From: Planctomycetota bacterium
Lineage (GTDB): Bacteria; Planctomycetota; Planctomycetia; Pirellulales; UBA1268
Direction: 5' to 3'
Length of the DNA: 34,700 nucleotides
Assembly (NCBI GenBank): GCA_018970605.1
Contig: JAGWWA010000020.1
Coordinates: forward strand, 1 to 34,700
Every line of letters begins with the position of its first letter. The first letter of the stretch is position 1. This document shows positions 7,389-15,525 of the stretch, piece after piece. A model generated the notes under the pieces. It was not told where the DNA came from. It searched no databases and saw only the letters and a program-made list of their open reading frames with translations. The position numbers and the translations under genes are program-made.

Positions 7389-8554
7389 TGGCAGCCCCAC
7401 AGCCTACGAACCAATCCCCAACCAAGGCGACAGCCGAGTTTGCCAAGGGACTTGCCGGCGTAATCGCCGGCCAGACCTCGATCTGCTCGCTCGACGGCAC
7501 CCTTCGCTACCGCGGCTACGACATCGAACCGCTGGCAATCGCCGGCGACTTCGAGGAGGTGGCCTGGCTGCTGCTCCACGGCGATCTGCCGACCCGCGCC
7601 GAGCATGCCGCCTTCTCGGAACGGCTCTCCGTGGCCGCCCAGACGCTGGATCCCGCCATCCTCGACGCCCTTGCCCGCCTTGCGGCCGTGAGCCCGCAGG
7701 CCTCGGTGATGGACGCCCTGCGAACCGGCATCAGCATGCTCGGGCTCGTGGAGCGGGACGACTCACCCGGTCCCCGGGCGGCCCTGATGGCCCAGGCCGA
7801 ACGGCTTCTCGGGCAGACGCCGGCCATCCTCGCAGCCTGGATCGACCTCACCAGCGGCCGCACGCCCCGCCCCTGGCCGGCAGGCCCCATCGCCAAGGCC
7901 CTGCTGGAGCGGCTCACCGATCGCGAGCCTTCGCCGGCCCACGTGTCGATCTTCGGCACCACGCTCGTGCTCTACGCCGAGCACGAGTTCAACGCCTCGA
8001 CGTTCGCCGCCCGCACCGTGGCCTCGACCGGCTCCGACATGCACTCTGCCGTCACCGCCGCGATCGGCGCTCTCAAGGGTCCGCTCCATGGCGGCGCCAA
8101 CGAGAAGGTGCTGGAGGTGCTCGGCGAAATCGGCTCCGCCGACCGTGCCGATGCCTGGGTTCACGAGCAGTTCGCGGCCAAACGCGTGGTGATGGGATTC
8201 GGCCACCGCGTCTACAAGGACGGCGACGTGCGGGCGAAGCTGCTCGGCCGCATGTGTCGCGACATGGCCAGCGGCACGGAGGCCGAAAACCTCGAGGATC
8301 TCGCCGATCGTGTCGAGCGGATCATGCTCGACAAGAAGGCCCTCAAGCCCAATCTCGACTGGCCGGCGGCCCGCGTCTACCACGCCCTCGGCCTGCCCGT
8401 GAAGGTGTTCACGCCGATCTTCGTGGTCGCCCGCATGAGCGGCTGGACCGCCCATGTGATCGAGCAGATCGGCGACAACCGGATCATCCGGCCACTGTCG
8501 GTCTACTCCGGAGCGGCGGCTCGCGACTACGTGCCGCTGTCGACCCGCGGCTGA
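7388..8554 (+). CDS. prpC: 2-methylcitrate synthase / citrate synthase family protein
   Basis: Condenses an acyl-CoA (propionyl-CoA for PrpC, acetyl-CoA for citrate synthase) with oxaloacetate. At 388 residues it is the short type II-like form. The catalytic residues are visible: His234 in LHGGANEKV, His273 in GFGHRVYKDG, and Asp324 in NLDWPAARVY, where enterobacterial enzymes have VDFYSG. The start ATG overlaps the prpB stop in TGATG; a GTG three bases earlier is an alternative. The pairing with prpB favours methylcitrate synthase over citrate synthase, but substrate choice cannot be read from motifs alone. A prpD-type dehydratase is not in the window. Confidence 0.85.
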   Translation: MAAPQPTNQSPTKATAEFAKGLAGVIAGQTSICSLDGTLRYRGYDIEPLAIAGDFEEVAWLLLHGDLPTRAEHAAFSERLSVAAQTLDPAILDALARLAAVSPQASVMDALRTGISMLGLVERDDSPGPRAALMAQAERLLGQTPAILAAWIDLTSGRTPRPWPAGPIAKALLERLTDREPSPAHVSIFGTTLVLYAEHEFNASTFAARTVASTGSDMHSAVTAAIGALKGPLHGGANEKVLEVLGEIGSADRADAWVHEQFAAKRVVMGFGHRVYKDGDVRAKLLGRMCRDMASGTEAENLEDLADRVERIMLDKKALKPNLDWPAARVYHALGLPVKVFTPIFVVARMSGWTAHVIEQIGDNRIIRPLSVYSGAAARDYVPLSTRG

Positions 8555-8560
8555 GCGGCC

Positions 8561-9610
8561 CTACCGCACGCTCGCCGACTGCTCGGCGGCCGCTGCAGCG
8601 CCCGCTGCCTCCACCTCGGCCTGCACGGTCACGTTGGGCACGGCGCCCTCGCCGAGATCGGTCGAGATCCGCAGCTGCTGCTCGACTCGACCGGCCGAGT
8701 TCCCGGCCTGGAACGTTACCGGGAGGATGTGCACCTTGGCCGGAGTCGTCCGCGGCTCGCAGGTCAGGCAGCCGTCCTCGCAGGCGACGCCGGTGATGCA
8801 GAAGTCACGATTCGCCCGGACCACCACGTTTTTCGTGATGGTGCCGCCGCACTTCACGGCGCCCATCGACAGCAGCTGCGGGCTCACGGTCACCGCGGCC
8901 ACCACGCGGCCCTCGACGTCCATCGGAATCTGTGTGGCCCGAGGGTCGCTCGTGATCAGGATCAGCTGGCCCTTCACGTAGCCCGCCGGCGAGTCGGGCT
9001 TGAGCCGCATCGTCAGGTCGTAGGAGGTCTGCGACGGTGTTCGTGTCGGCTTCGACAGGTTGACCTCGAAGCTCGGGTTTGCACTGCGGACGTCGGTGAT
9101 GTCCCAGGCGGCACTGCCGACCCGCGTGACCCGCACCTGCCGCTCGGCACCGGCCCCGAGATCGACGTTGCCAAGATCGATGAACGGCGGCTCGAACGTC
9201 ACGTCGCCGCGGATGTTGCCCGCCACGCGAAGCTGAACCTCCGCGTGAAACGGCTTGTCGAAGGTGACGGTCAGGGTGGCGCCGTGCTGGCCGAGAAACG
9301 TGCGGGTGTTGAACTTCGCCACGACCTCGCCCGTCTCGTGCGTCTTGAGATCGTGCTTCGTCACCTCGGGCGATGTGCAGCCGCAGCTGGTCCGCACGCC
9401 GACGACGTGCAGGTCTTCCTTGTAGATGTTGCGGAACACGAACCGGTATTCCGTCTTCGCACCCTTGGCGACGGTGCCGAAGTTGTGGCTCGTCACCGGA
9501 AACATCTTCTTGGCCCACTCCTGAGCCAACGCCGGCGAGCCACAGCACGCCACGACCACCGCGATACCGCACGCGAACGCACGGCCGAAACCGACTGGCG
9601 AACCAAACAT
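8561..9610 (-). CDS. Exported DUF1573 domain protein
   Basis: A 349-residue protein. The first 29 residues form a signal peptide (FACGIAVVVACCGSPALA, cut before QEW), which is why the start at 9610 was preferred; an in-frame ATG at 9688 is possible but neither has a clear Shine-Dalgarno. The DUF1573 region covers about residues 38-125 (HNFGTVAKG...YRFVFRN, then TSCGCTSPEV at about 74-83, the family's hallmark CGC). More Ig-like repeats follow, each with a 'SxGxVxxG' strand. Near the end is a Cys-rich CITGVACEDGCLTCEP segment. DUF1573 proteins are common in planctomycetes and bacteroidetes; function is unknown, with an extracytoplasmic location inferred. It converges with prpC, whose stop is 6 nt away. 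Confidence 0.85.
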   Translation of the reverse strand: MFGSPVGFGRAFACGIAVVVACCGSPALAQEWAKKMFPVTSHNFGTVAKGAKTEYRFVFRNIYKEDLHVVGVRTSCGCTSPEVTKHDLKTHETGEVVAKFNTRTFLGQHGATLTVTFDKPFHAEVQLRVAGNIRGDVTFEPPFIDLGNVDLGAGAERQVRVTRVGSAAWDITDVRSANPSFEVNLSKPTRTPSQTSYDLTMRLKPDSPAGYVKGQLILITSDPRATQIPMDVEGRVVAAVTVSPQLLSMGAVKCGGTITKNVVVRANRDFCITGVACEDGCLTCEPRTTPAKVHILPVTFQAGNSAGRVEQQLRISTDLGEGAVPNVTVQAEVEAAGAAAAAEQSASVR

Positions 9611-9969
9611 GGATGAGCCTGACGAAGAGGTGGCGGCGGTCGGGAAACCCGTGGTCCGCAGCGGCTGAGAGAAGAGTACGAGTGCCATGGGAGGAGCGTC
9701 AACGAGAAGATGGGAAGAGGGCCGGCCAGCCGCCGCGTCGAGGCTGGAGCCCGGCGGTCGTCTCCTTCCAGTATTCACCCGGAGGGGTGTCGGTTCGGGC
9801 GGCCGGCCGCATTTTTTCGCGGAAATGAAGGCCGCCCTTCGGCACGACCGATACAGCCCTTGAGGTTTCGTACAATGTTTTCGTCCACGCTCGACGGTGG
9901 CGGCCGCGGGGCCGTCCGGGCGGTGGACACCTGCCGGCTGCCTTCGGGTGGCCGGAAGCCAAACCAGAC
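9611..9969. other. Intergenic region upstream of the tmRNA
   Basis: A 359-bp gap between a leftward gene start and the tmRNA. It holds a perfect 12-bp palindrome GCGGCCGGCCGC (9799-9810) followed by ATTTTTT, which looks like a terminator but has no obvious rightward transcript to end. It also holds TACAAT at 9871-9876, a fair -10 for the tmRNA with no convincing -35. I see no coding region. Confidence 0.5.
9871..9876 (+). promoter_or_regulatory. ssrA: Possible -10 element for the tmRNA
   Basis: TACAAT matches the -10 consensus at 5 of 6 bases and lies 94 bp before the mature 5' end. That would give a leader removed by RNase P. No good -35 is visible. Confidence 0.35.
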
Positions 9970-10324
9970 GGGGGCGTACCGGTATCGACCGGATGGCAAG
10001 AGGCCCGGATTGCGTGTCGTGGTTGGTCGGCTGGCCACGTTAAAAGTCGACCAAGCTTCAATTGCCGAAGCTCAGTTTTCTCTGGCTGCTTAACTAAGCA
10101 ACCCCGAGCGATGGCCCCAGTCGGAAGGGCCTCCCAATCGGTCGCCAAATCCGACTCGCCCCGGTTCACCGCCTGGTACGGCCGGGGCTAAAAACGTTCT
10201 GGGCTGGTCCGTGACGCACCCTGTCGGCCGGGGACGCGCGGACGAGACTCAAATCGACCGGACACACACGTAGACGTTCGCGCTGAAACATCACGGGACA
10301 GGGGTTCGACTCCCCTCGCCTCCA
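9970..10324 (+). ncRNA. ssrA: tmRNA (transfer-messenger RNA), one-piece
   Basis: Rescues stalled ribosomes by adding a degradation tag. The 5' end GGGGGCG (9970-9976) pairs with CGCCTCC (10317-10323; one G-U), followed by discriminator A at 10324; CCA is not encoded. The T arm AGGGG-TTCGACT-CCCCT sits directly before the 3' acceptor strand, as in all tmRNAs. The mRNA-like part ends at TAA (10091-10093); the tag read from GCC at 10064 is AEAQFSLAA, ending in the Leu-Ala-Ala seen by proteases. Pairing stretches after the tag are consistent with the usual pseudoknots. Length is about 355 nt. The resume codon is inferred from tag length and similarity to other planctomycete tags. It is encoded between two leftward genes with its own terminator. 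Confidence 0.95.
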
Positions 10325-10334
10325 CTTTCTTCAC

Positions 10335-10372
10335 GCGGCCGCGGCCATCCTTGGTCCGCGGCCGCTTTTTTT
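10335..10372 (+). terminator. Rho-independent terminator of the tmRNA
   Basis: A perfect 10-bp GC stem (GCGGCCGCGG / CCGCGGCCGC) with an 11-base loop and a run of seven T's (10366-10372), starting 11 bp after the tmRNA 3' end. Confidence 0.93.
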
Positions 10373-10376
10373 GACG

Positions 10377-10395
10377 GCTCGCCCTCCAGGCGAGC
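10377..10395. repeat. GCTCGCC-N5-GGCGAGC hairpin
   Basis: A perfect 7-bp stem with loop CTCCA. The same stem with loop GTCCA occurs at 17675-17693 and 17743-17761, so it is a dispersed palindromic element. Here it follows the tmRNA terminator and lies before the end of the convergent gene. Confidence 0.8.
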
Positions 10396-10442
10396 AACCT
10401 GCTATCGCTGCCAGCCTCCATACCCCCGGGGGCACCCGCACC

Positions 10443-11594
10443 CTACGCTCGACTCCAGCCGCCCTTCGGCTGCGGGTGGATCACCGGCACCGGAGCCACG
10501 GCACCCGTCACCCGCCTCCGCTCGGCGTCGATCGCCCCCGCCGTGAAATGCTCGATCGCCAGGTCGAACCGCACGCTCGCCCCCGCGGCCAAGGGCACCA
10601 CGCGGCCCTGCGACTCCTCGAAAGACCGTGGATTCGGGTAGTTCGTGCCCGGCTCCAGCCCCGTCACGTAGCCATCGGCGAGCCCCCCCTGATTCTTCCA
10701 AAGCGAGAAGCAGGGAAGCGTGTCGGCCCGCCAGGACAGGCTGGCCGCGTTGCGGGCGTCGGGCCCCACGAGCAGGGCCGTGGCGAACCCGTCGCTCGCC
10801 GGCTTGAGCCTCGCGTAGTGCACCTGCTCGCCGCGGCCTCCCTGCGGCGACACGTAGCGATTCCAGGTCGGCACGTCCGACACCGCCGCGTCGTCCCGGG
10901 GGGCCAGTTCCTCGACCGCGGCCACCAGTTCGCTCCCCGGGCCGAGGAGCGGGGGCCCAAAGTTGACGTGGTAGAGCATCTGCATGGTCGCCGGCCGATC
11001 CGAGATGTTCTTCACGCTGTCGGTCCACGACACGCGGTGGCGATCGGCATGGAGCGTGAGCGACGTCGTCATCCGCAGCGACTGCACCAGAAAACGGGTC
11101 TCGTCCACAGCCCCATTGAGCGTGATCGTACCCGCGGCCTCGTCGAGCGTGACGTCGAGGTGGTGGGCCGGCAGGTTTGCGATCCGGCCGTGGAGGCCAT
11201 GACGGAGCTGACCGGAAACGGCGTCGAAGTCCGGGGCGCCGTTGCTCACCAGACCGCAGCGGGCGACGAGTTCATCGAAGCCGTCGAGCCAGCCCAGCCC
11301 CGACGGCTCAGACAGCGGCACGAACCGCGGGTTGACCGGGCCGTGCACGGGCGACTGCCAGCCGAGTTCAACACCCCCCGCCATGATCTTCCAGATGCCG
11401 AGCCCCCGGTCCGGAAGCACGAACACCTTCGTGTCGCCGGCGACGAGTTCGACCAGCAGCACCCCCTCCCGAAGGCCTCCGGAGAGTCGCCGGGTGCGGA
11501 CGGCCAGCCGCCCCAGCGCCACATCGACCCTGTCCGCCGCGGAAAAAGAGGCTCCGCGGTGCGAGGTGATCAGCTGTAGCGTCTGCGACGACAT
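10443..11594 (-). CDS. Aldose 1-epimerase-like protein, DUF4432 family
   Basis: A 383-residue protein of the galactose-mutarotase beta-sandwich superfamily, DUF4432 type. Typical segments are VFVLPDRGLGIWKIMAGG near residue 57, GWQSPVHGPVNPRFVP, GWLDGFDELVARCGL..NGAPD, and LHGRIANLPAH. A second half has MLYHVNFGPPLLGPGSE and LEPGTNYPNPRSFEESQGRV. The family is thought to bind or interconvert sugars; no substrate can be assigned. The start at 11594 has AGGGAG about 8 nt upstream. A longer open frame runs upstream toward 12830, but it only shadows prs. The gene is divergent from prs, with 168 bp between starts. Confidence 0.87.
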   Translation of the reverse strand: MSSQTLQLITSHRGASFSAADRVDVALGRLAVRTRRLSGGLREGVLLVELVAGDTKVFVLPDRGLGIWKIMAGGVELGWQSPVHGPVNPRFVPLSEPSGLGWLDGFDELVARCGLVSNGAPDFDAVSGQLRHGLHGRIANLPAHHLDVTLDEAAGTITLNGAVDETRFLVQSLRMTTSLTLHADRHRVSWTDSVKNISDRPATMQMLYHVNFGPPLLGPGSELVAAVEELAPRDDAAVSDVPTWNRYVSPQGGRGEQVHYARLKPASDGFATALLVGPDARNAASLSWRADTLPCFSLWKNQGGLADGYVTGLEPGTNYPNPRSFEESQGRVVPLAAGASVRFDLAIEHFTAGAIDAERRRVTGAVAPVPVIHPQPKGGWSRA

Positions 11595-11762
11595 GGTTCG
11601 GCTCCCTTCGGCTCGTGCGGGTTCCCACTGACGACCGCGGGCAGGATACCGTGCTGCCGCCGGTCCACGCACGCGGCTTGAAGCAAGCCCGCCGCGCGGG
11701 CAGAGTTGTCGGTCCCGGGCCGCGGGCAACCGCAGCCTCCCCGTCGCCTCCCGAGCGATCCC

Positions 11763-12705
<943 letters not shown>

Positions 12706-12707
<2 letters not shown>

Positions 12708-12862
12708 ACACGCCGGAAATGCCATCCTGGCCATTGCCGGCTGAGGCCCGGCGGGGCGAAGCCAAGGTTCGCCGCGCCGGGCGGCTCGCCTTCCTGGCTC
12801 GAAACACGCCGGCAACGCCATCCTGGCCATTGCCGGCTGAGGCCCGGCGGGGCGAAGCCAAG
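12706..12862 (+). repeat. Two copies of a 61-bp direct repeat
   Basis: Copies at 12706-12766 and 12802-12862 (period 96 bp) differ at two positions. Each carries GCCATCCTGGCCATTGCC and GGCGGGGCGAAGCC. The first begins on the last bases of the prs stop codon. GCCATCCTGGC is the complement of GCCAGGATGGC in the fold-back element at 34360-34486, which links the families loosely. Confidence 0.9.
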
Positions 12863-13128
12863 CACCATGTGCCCGGCGCGCCGCAGCCGTACCGCTTACT
12901 TACGCGTTTACGCTCCCTGGGGCGAAGCCGCCTGGGCCAGGAAGCCCAATCGCGTGAGCGATGGGGGCTGCCGGGTGAACGGCCGCCCATGACGGTTTTT
13001 CGGGCCGAAACGCTCCTGTTTCGCGTGTCGTGCGGCCGGAACGCGGTGACCTTGCGGAAGCGGCGGCGGATGGCACACTTGTGGGCTTTCCCCGCCATCA
13101 CCGCCGCGTTTTCCGCAGAGTTTTCCCC
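12708..13128. other. Repeat-filled intergenic region between prs and rplY
   Basis: A 421-bp gap containing the 61-bp direct repeats, GC-rich inverted stretches, and an inverted copy of the 33-bp palindrome (12938-12969). Open frames here run through the repeats and look non-coding. A rplY promoter probably lies in the last 100 bp (weak TTGCGG at 13052, CACACT at 13074). Confidence 0.6.
12938..12969 (-). repeat. Palindromic repeat, third copy (inverted)
   Basis: Complement of the 4553-4585 element over 32 bp with one mismatch, in the hairpin loop (TTAC versus TCAC), leaving the ATCGC/GCGAT stem intact. Confidence 0.88.
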
Positions 13129-13767
13129 ATGAGCGACACGGTCGAAGTTTCCCTCCGTAAGGGCAAGGGCACCCGCGAGAGCCAACGGCTCCGCAAACAG
13201 GGCCTTGTGCCCGCCATCCTGTACGGCCACGGCGAGAAGTGCGTCGATCTGTCGGCCAAGCGGGAGGCGGTCGAGGCCGCTGTGCGGCACGGCAGCCGCG
13301 TGGTCAACCTCACCGGCGCCGTGAAGACCTCCGCGCTGGTCCGCGAACTCCAGTGGGACACCTACGGCGTCCAGCCGATCCACATCGACTTTCTGCGGGT
13401 CAGCGCGTCGGATCGCATCCGCGTGAAGGTGCCGGTCCACCTCAAGGGCGAGTGTCCGGGGCAGCGGGCCGGTGGCCTGGTGAACCTCGTCCAGCACGAG
13501 GTCGACCTGGAGTGCACCGCCGATCATGTGCCCGAGTTCGTCTACGCGAACATCGGGCATCTTGAGCTCGGCCACACGATCAAGGTGAAGGACCTCGAAC
13601 TCCTGCACGGCGCCAAGCCGGGCGGCGATCCCGACGAGACGGTCGTGACGTGCACGCTGCCCGGCAAGAAGACGGAAGAGGTTGCGGCACCGACCGGTGG
13701 CATTGAGCCAGAGGTCATCGGCCGCAAGGCTGCGGAGGAAGGAGAGGCGGAGGCGGGGAAGGAATGA
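13129..13767 (+). CDS. rplY: 50S ribosomal protein L25 (TL5/CTC type)
   Basis: A 5S rRNA-binding protein of the large subunit. The 212-residue length fits the long, two-domain CTC form. The N-terminal L25 domain covers about residues 1-95 (TRESQRLRKQGLVPAILYG is characteristic), and the TL5/CTC beta domain follows (VKVPVHLKGECPGQRAGGLVNLVQHEVDLEC). An acidic Glu/Ala-rich tail ends the protein. The ATG at 13129 was chosen since MSDTVEVSLRKGKG is the usual start; upstream codons are unrelated. First gene of the rplY-pth-rpsF-ssb-rplI-dnaB run. Confidence 0.96.
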   Translation: MSDTVEVSLRKGKGTRESQRLRKQGLVPAILYGHGEKCVDLSAKREAVEAAVRHGSRVVNLTGAVKTSALVRELQWDTYGVQPIHIDFLRVSASDRIRVKVPVHLKGECPGQRAGGLVNLVQHEVDLECTADHVPEFVYANIGHLELGHTIKVKDLELLHGAKPGGDPDETVVTCTLPGKKTEEVAAPTGGIEPEVIGRKAAEEGEAEAGKE

Positions 13768-13847
13768 GCCCTCTTTCGGTTGCCTGAGACGGCAGCCGGA
13801 ACGCAGGCTCCTCGACCCCTCAACCCCCGGGAGACCGCCGATCGACC

Positions 13848-14405
13848 GTGAAACTCCTCGTCGGCCTCGGCAATCCGGGGCATGCCTACCGGGACACGCG
13901 GCACAACGTGGGCTTCGAGGCGCTGGATCTGCTCGCCACGAGGGCGGGCTCGCCGGCCCGGAAGCAGCGGTTCCAGGGCGAGGTCGCCCAGGCCAGTATC
14001 CGCGGGGTTCCCGTGCTGCTGCTCTGGCCCCTCACCTGGATGAATCTCAGCGGTTCCAGCGTCCTGGCGGCGAGGGACTTCTACAAGATCCCGGATTCTG
14101 ACATGATCGTGATCTGCGACGACTTCAACCTGCCGCTCGACACCATCCGGCTTCGGCCGGGCGGATCGGCCGGCGGCCAGAACGGGTTGGCCGACGTGCT
14201 CGCCCGGCTCGGCACGACGACGATTCCGCGTCTGCGGCTCGGCATCGGTCCGGTGCCGACGGGCTGGAAGGCGGCCGACTTCGTGCTCGGCAAGTTCTCG
14301 AAGGCCGAGCGGGAACGGGTCGGTGTGGTGATCGAACGGGCGGCCGACGCTGCCGAGGAATGGGCTGCCCTGGGCATCCAGGCGGCGATGAACGCATACA
14401 ACTGA
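13848..14405 (+). CDS. pth: Peptidyl-tRNA hydrolase
   Basis: Releases peptides from prematurely dropped peptidyl-tRNA. It is 185 residues, a normal length. It begins at GTG (13848), giving MKLLVGLGNPG; the catalytic His is His19 in YRDTRHNVGF. Other motifs are TWMNLSG (63-69), CDDFNLPLDTIRLRPGGSAGG (90-110) and RLRLGIG (128-134). The 'GGHNGL' motif reads GGQNGL, so a usually conserved His near the substrate is Gln111. Asp91/Asp92 and Asn112 are kept. It lies 80 bp after rplY and 80 bp before rpsF on the same strand. Confidence 0.95.
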   Translation: MKLLVGLGNPGHAYRDTRHNVGFEALDLLATRAGSPARKQRFQGEVAQASIRGVPVLLLWPLTWMNLSGSSVLAARDFYKIPDSDMIVICDDFNLPLDTIRLRPGGSAGGQNGLADVLARLGTTTIPRLRLGIGPVPTGWKAADFVLGKFSKAERERVGVVIERAADAAEEWAALGIQAAMNAYN

Positions 14406-14485
14406 CGCGTCGGGTGCGCGTCGGACGACGGAATACCTAACTCGAAACAACACAACTCGTAGCAACATCAAGGAGTCCGACAGTC

Positions 14486-14869
14486 ATGGCGGTGTACGAA
14501 GGCATGTTCATCCTCGATCCGGCGAAGTTTGCCCGCGATCCGGGGGCTGCGGCCCAGCAGGTGGCCGACCTCATCACGACGCACGGCGGCACCGTGCTCG
14601 CCGCGCGGCTCTGGGACGAGCGGAAACTCGCCTACCCGATCAACGGCCACAAGAAGGGCGTGTACTGGCTGACCTACTTCAAGATGCCCGGCGGCGGTCT
14701 CACGGCGCTCGAACGGCAGTGCGAGATCACCGACGAGATCATCCGCAAACTCGTGCTCAAGGTGGACGACAGGATCGCCGACGCGCTCGTTCAGCACGCC
14801 CTCGCGGGAGAGGCCGCACCCAAGCGTGCTCCGTCACCGACCCCCACACCGGCGGCACCCGCCCAGTAG
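14486..14869 (+). CDS. rpsF: 30S ribosomal protein S6
   Basis: Small-subunit protein that binds with S18. 127 residues: a ferredoxin-like core (MAVYEGMFILDP, RLWDERKLAYPINGHKKGVYWLTYF, ERQCEITDEIIRKLVLKVD) and an Ala/Pro/Thr-rich tail of about 25 residues. The Shine-Dalgarno AAGGAG lies 10 nt before the ATG. It precedes ssb, as in many bacteria, but here ssb appears to have its own promoter; no rpsR lies between them or elsewhere in the window. Confidence 0.96.
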   Translation: MAVYEGMFILDPAKFARDPGAAAQQVADLITTHGGTVLAARLWDERKLAYPINGHKKGVYWLTYFKMPGGGLTALERQCEITDEIIRKLVLKVDDRIADALVQHALAGEAAPKRAPSPTPTPAAPAQ

Positions 14870-14883
14870 TCCGCCCCCCGGTC

Positions 14884-14912
14884 TTGCAGCCTCCGGCAGA
14901 GGGGGCTATGAT
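14884..14912 (+). promoter_or_regulatory. Probable sigma-70-type promoter of ssb
   Basis: TTGCAG (14884-14889) and TATGAT (14907-14912) are separated by exactly 17 bp, 47 bp upstream of the ssb ATG. The -10 matches 5 of 6 bases. Predicted transcription start is about 14919-14921. Confidence 0.6.
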
Positions 14913-14920
14913 CGGGGAAG

Positions 14921-14934
14921 TGAACAGGTGTTCA
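14921..14934. promoter_or_regulatory. LexA-like operator overlapping the ssb transcription start
   Basis: TGAACAGGTGTTCA is a 14-bp palindrome (6-bp arms around GG). Its core fits the Gram-positive-type SOS box GAAC-RNRY-GTTY. It begins about 8 bp after the -10 element, where a repressor would block the start. That LexA of this organism reads this motif is inference. Confidence 0.5.
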
Positions 14935-14958
14935 TGTCCCCACTGGAGGTACTGAGCC

Positions 14959-15447
14959 ATGGCAAGTTTCAACAGGGTGGTGCTGCTCGGCAACGTGACC
15001 CGCGATCCGGAACTCCGATACATCTCGAGCGGCACGGCCGTGACGGAAATCGGGTTGGCCGTCAACGACCGCCGCAAGACGGCATCCGGAGAGTGGGTCG
15101 AGGAGACCACGTTCGTCGACGTGACGCTCTGGGGCCGCACGGCGGAAATCGCCGGCGAATACGTCACCAAGGGCGCTCCCCTGATGATCGAGGGCCGACT
15201 GAAACTCGACACCTGGGAGAAGGACGGCAAAAAGAACTCAAAACTCCGTGTCGTCGGCGAGAAGATGGTCCTGCTCGGCTCCAAGGGCGAAGGCCCGCGG
15301 GGTGGCGGCCAGGGCAGATCGCAACGGCCGGCCGGCAACCGGGGCCCGGCCTCATCCGGAGGAGAAGACTACAGCCAGTCAGAACCCGATTATGATGGGG
15401 GCTCGCCGTCGGGCGGCGTAGCCGCCGACGACGATATCCCGTTCTGA
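14959..15447 (+). CDS. ssb: Single-stranded DNA-binding protein
   Basis: Binds and protects single-stranded DNA in replication, repair and recombination. 162 residues: one OB fold (about 1-108) beginning [21 protein letters not shown], with [13 protein letters not shown] and [14 protein letters not shown] Gly/Arg/Ser-rich linker follows, then the acidic tip AADDDIPF, which in other bacteria recruits partner proteins. GGAGGT lies about 10 nt before the ATG. It sits between rpsF and rplI and has a probable promoter and LexA-like palindrome directly upstream, suggesting damage-responsive control in addition to any read-through from rpsF. Confidence 0.97.
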   Translation: MASFNRVVLLGNVTRDPELRYISSGTAVTEIGLAVNDRRKTASGEWVEETTFVDVTLWGRTAEIAGEYVTKGAPLMIEGRLKLDTWEKDGKKNSKLRVVGEKMVLLGSKGEGPRGGGQGRSQRPAGNRGPASSGGEDYSQSEPDYDGGSPSGGVAADDDIPF

Positions 15448-15525
15448 GACGGCGGCCCGCACCGCCAAGCCAGACACCACCGCACCAATCACCCTTCACC
15501 CAGTTTCAGCGCCAGGAGTCTTACG

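Noticed and set aside
9799-9817. Palindrome plus T run as a terminator
   Set aside because: Shape is right, but the gene to the left is on the other strand and no rightward transcript needs it; kept only as a note.
10371-11579. 402-codon plus-strand frame
   Set aside because: Shadow of the DUF4432 gene; Arg/His/Pro-rich, no family features.
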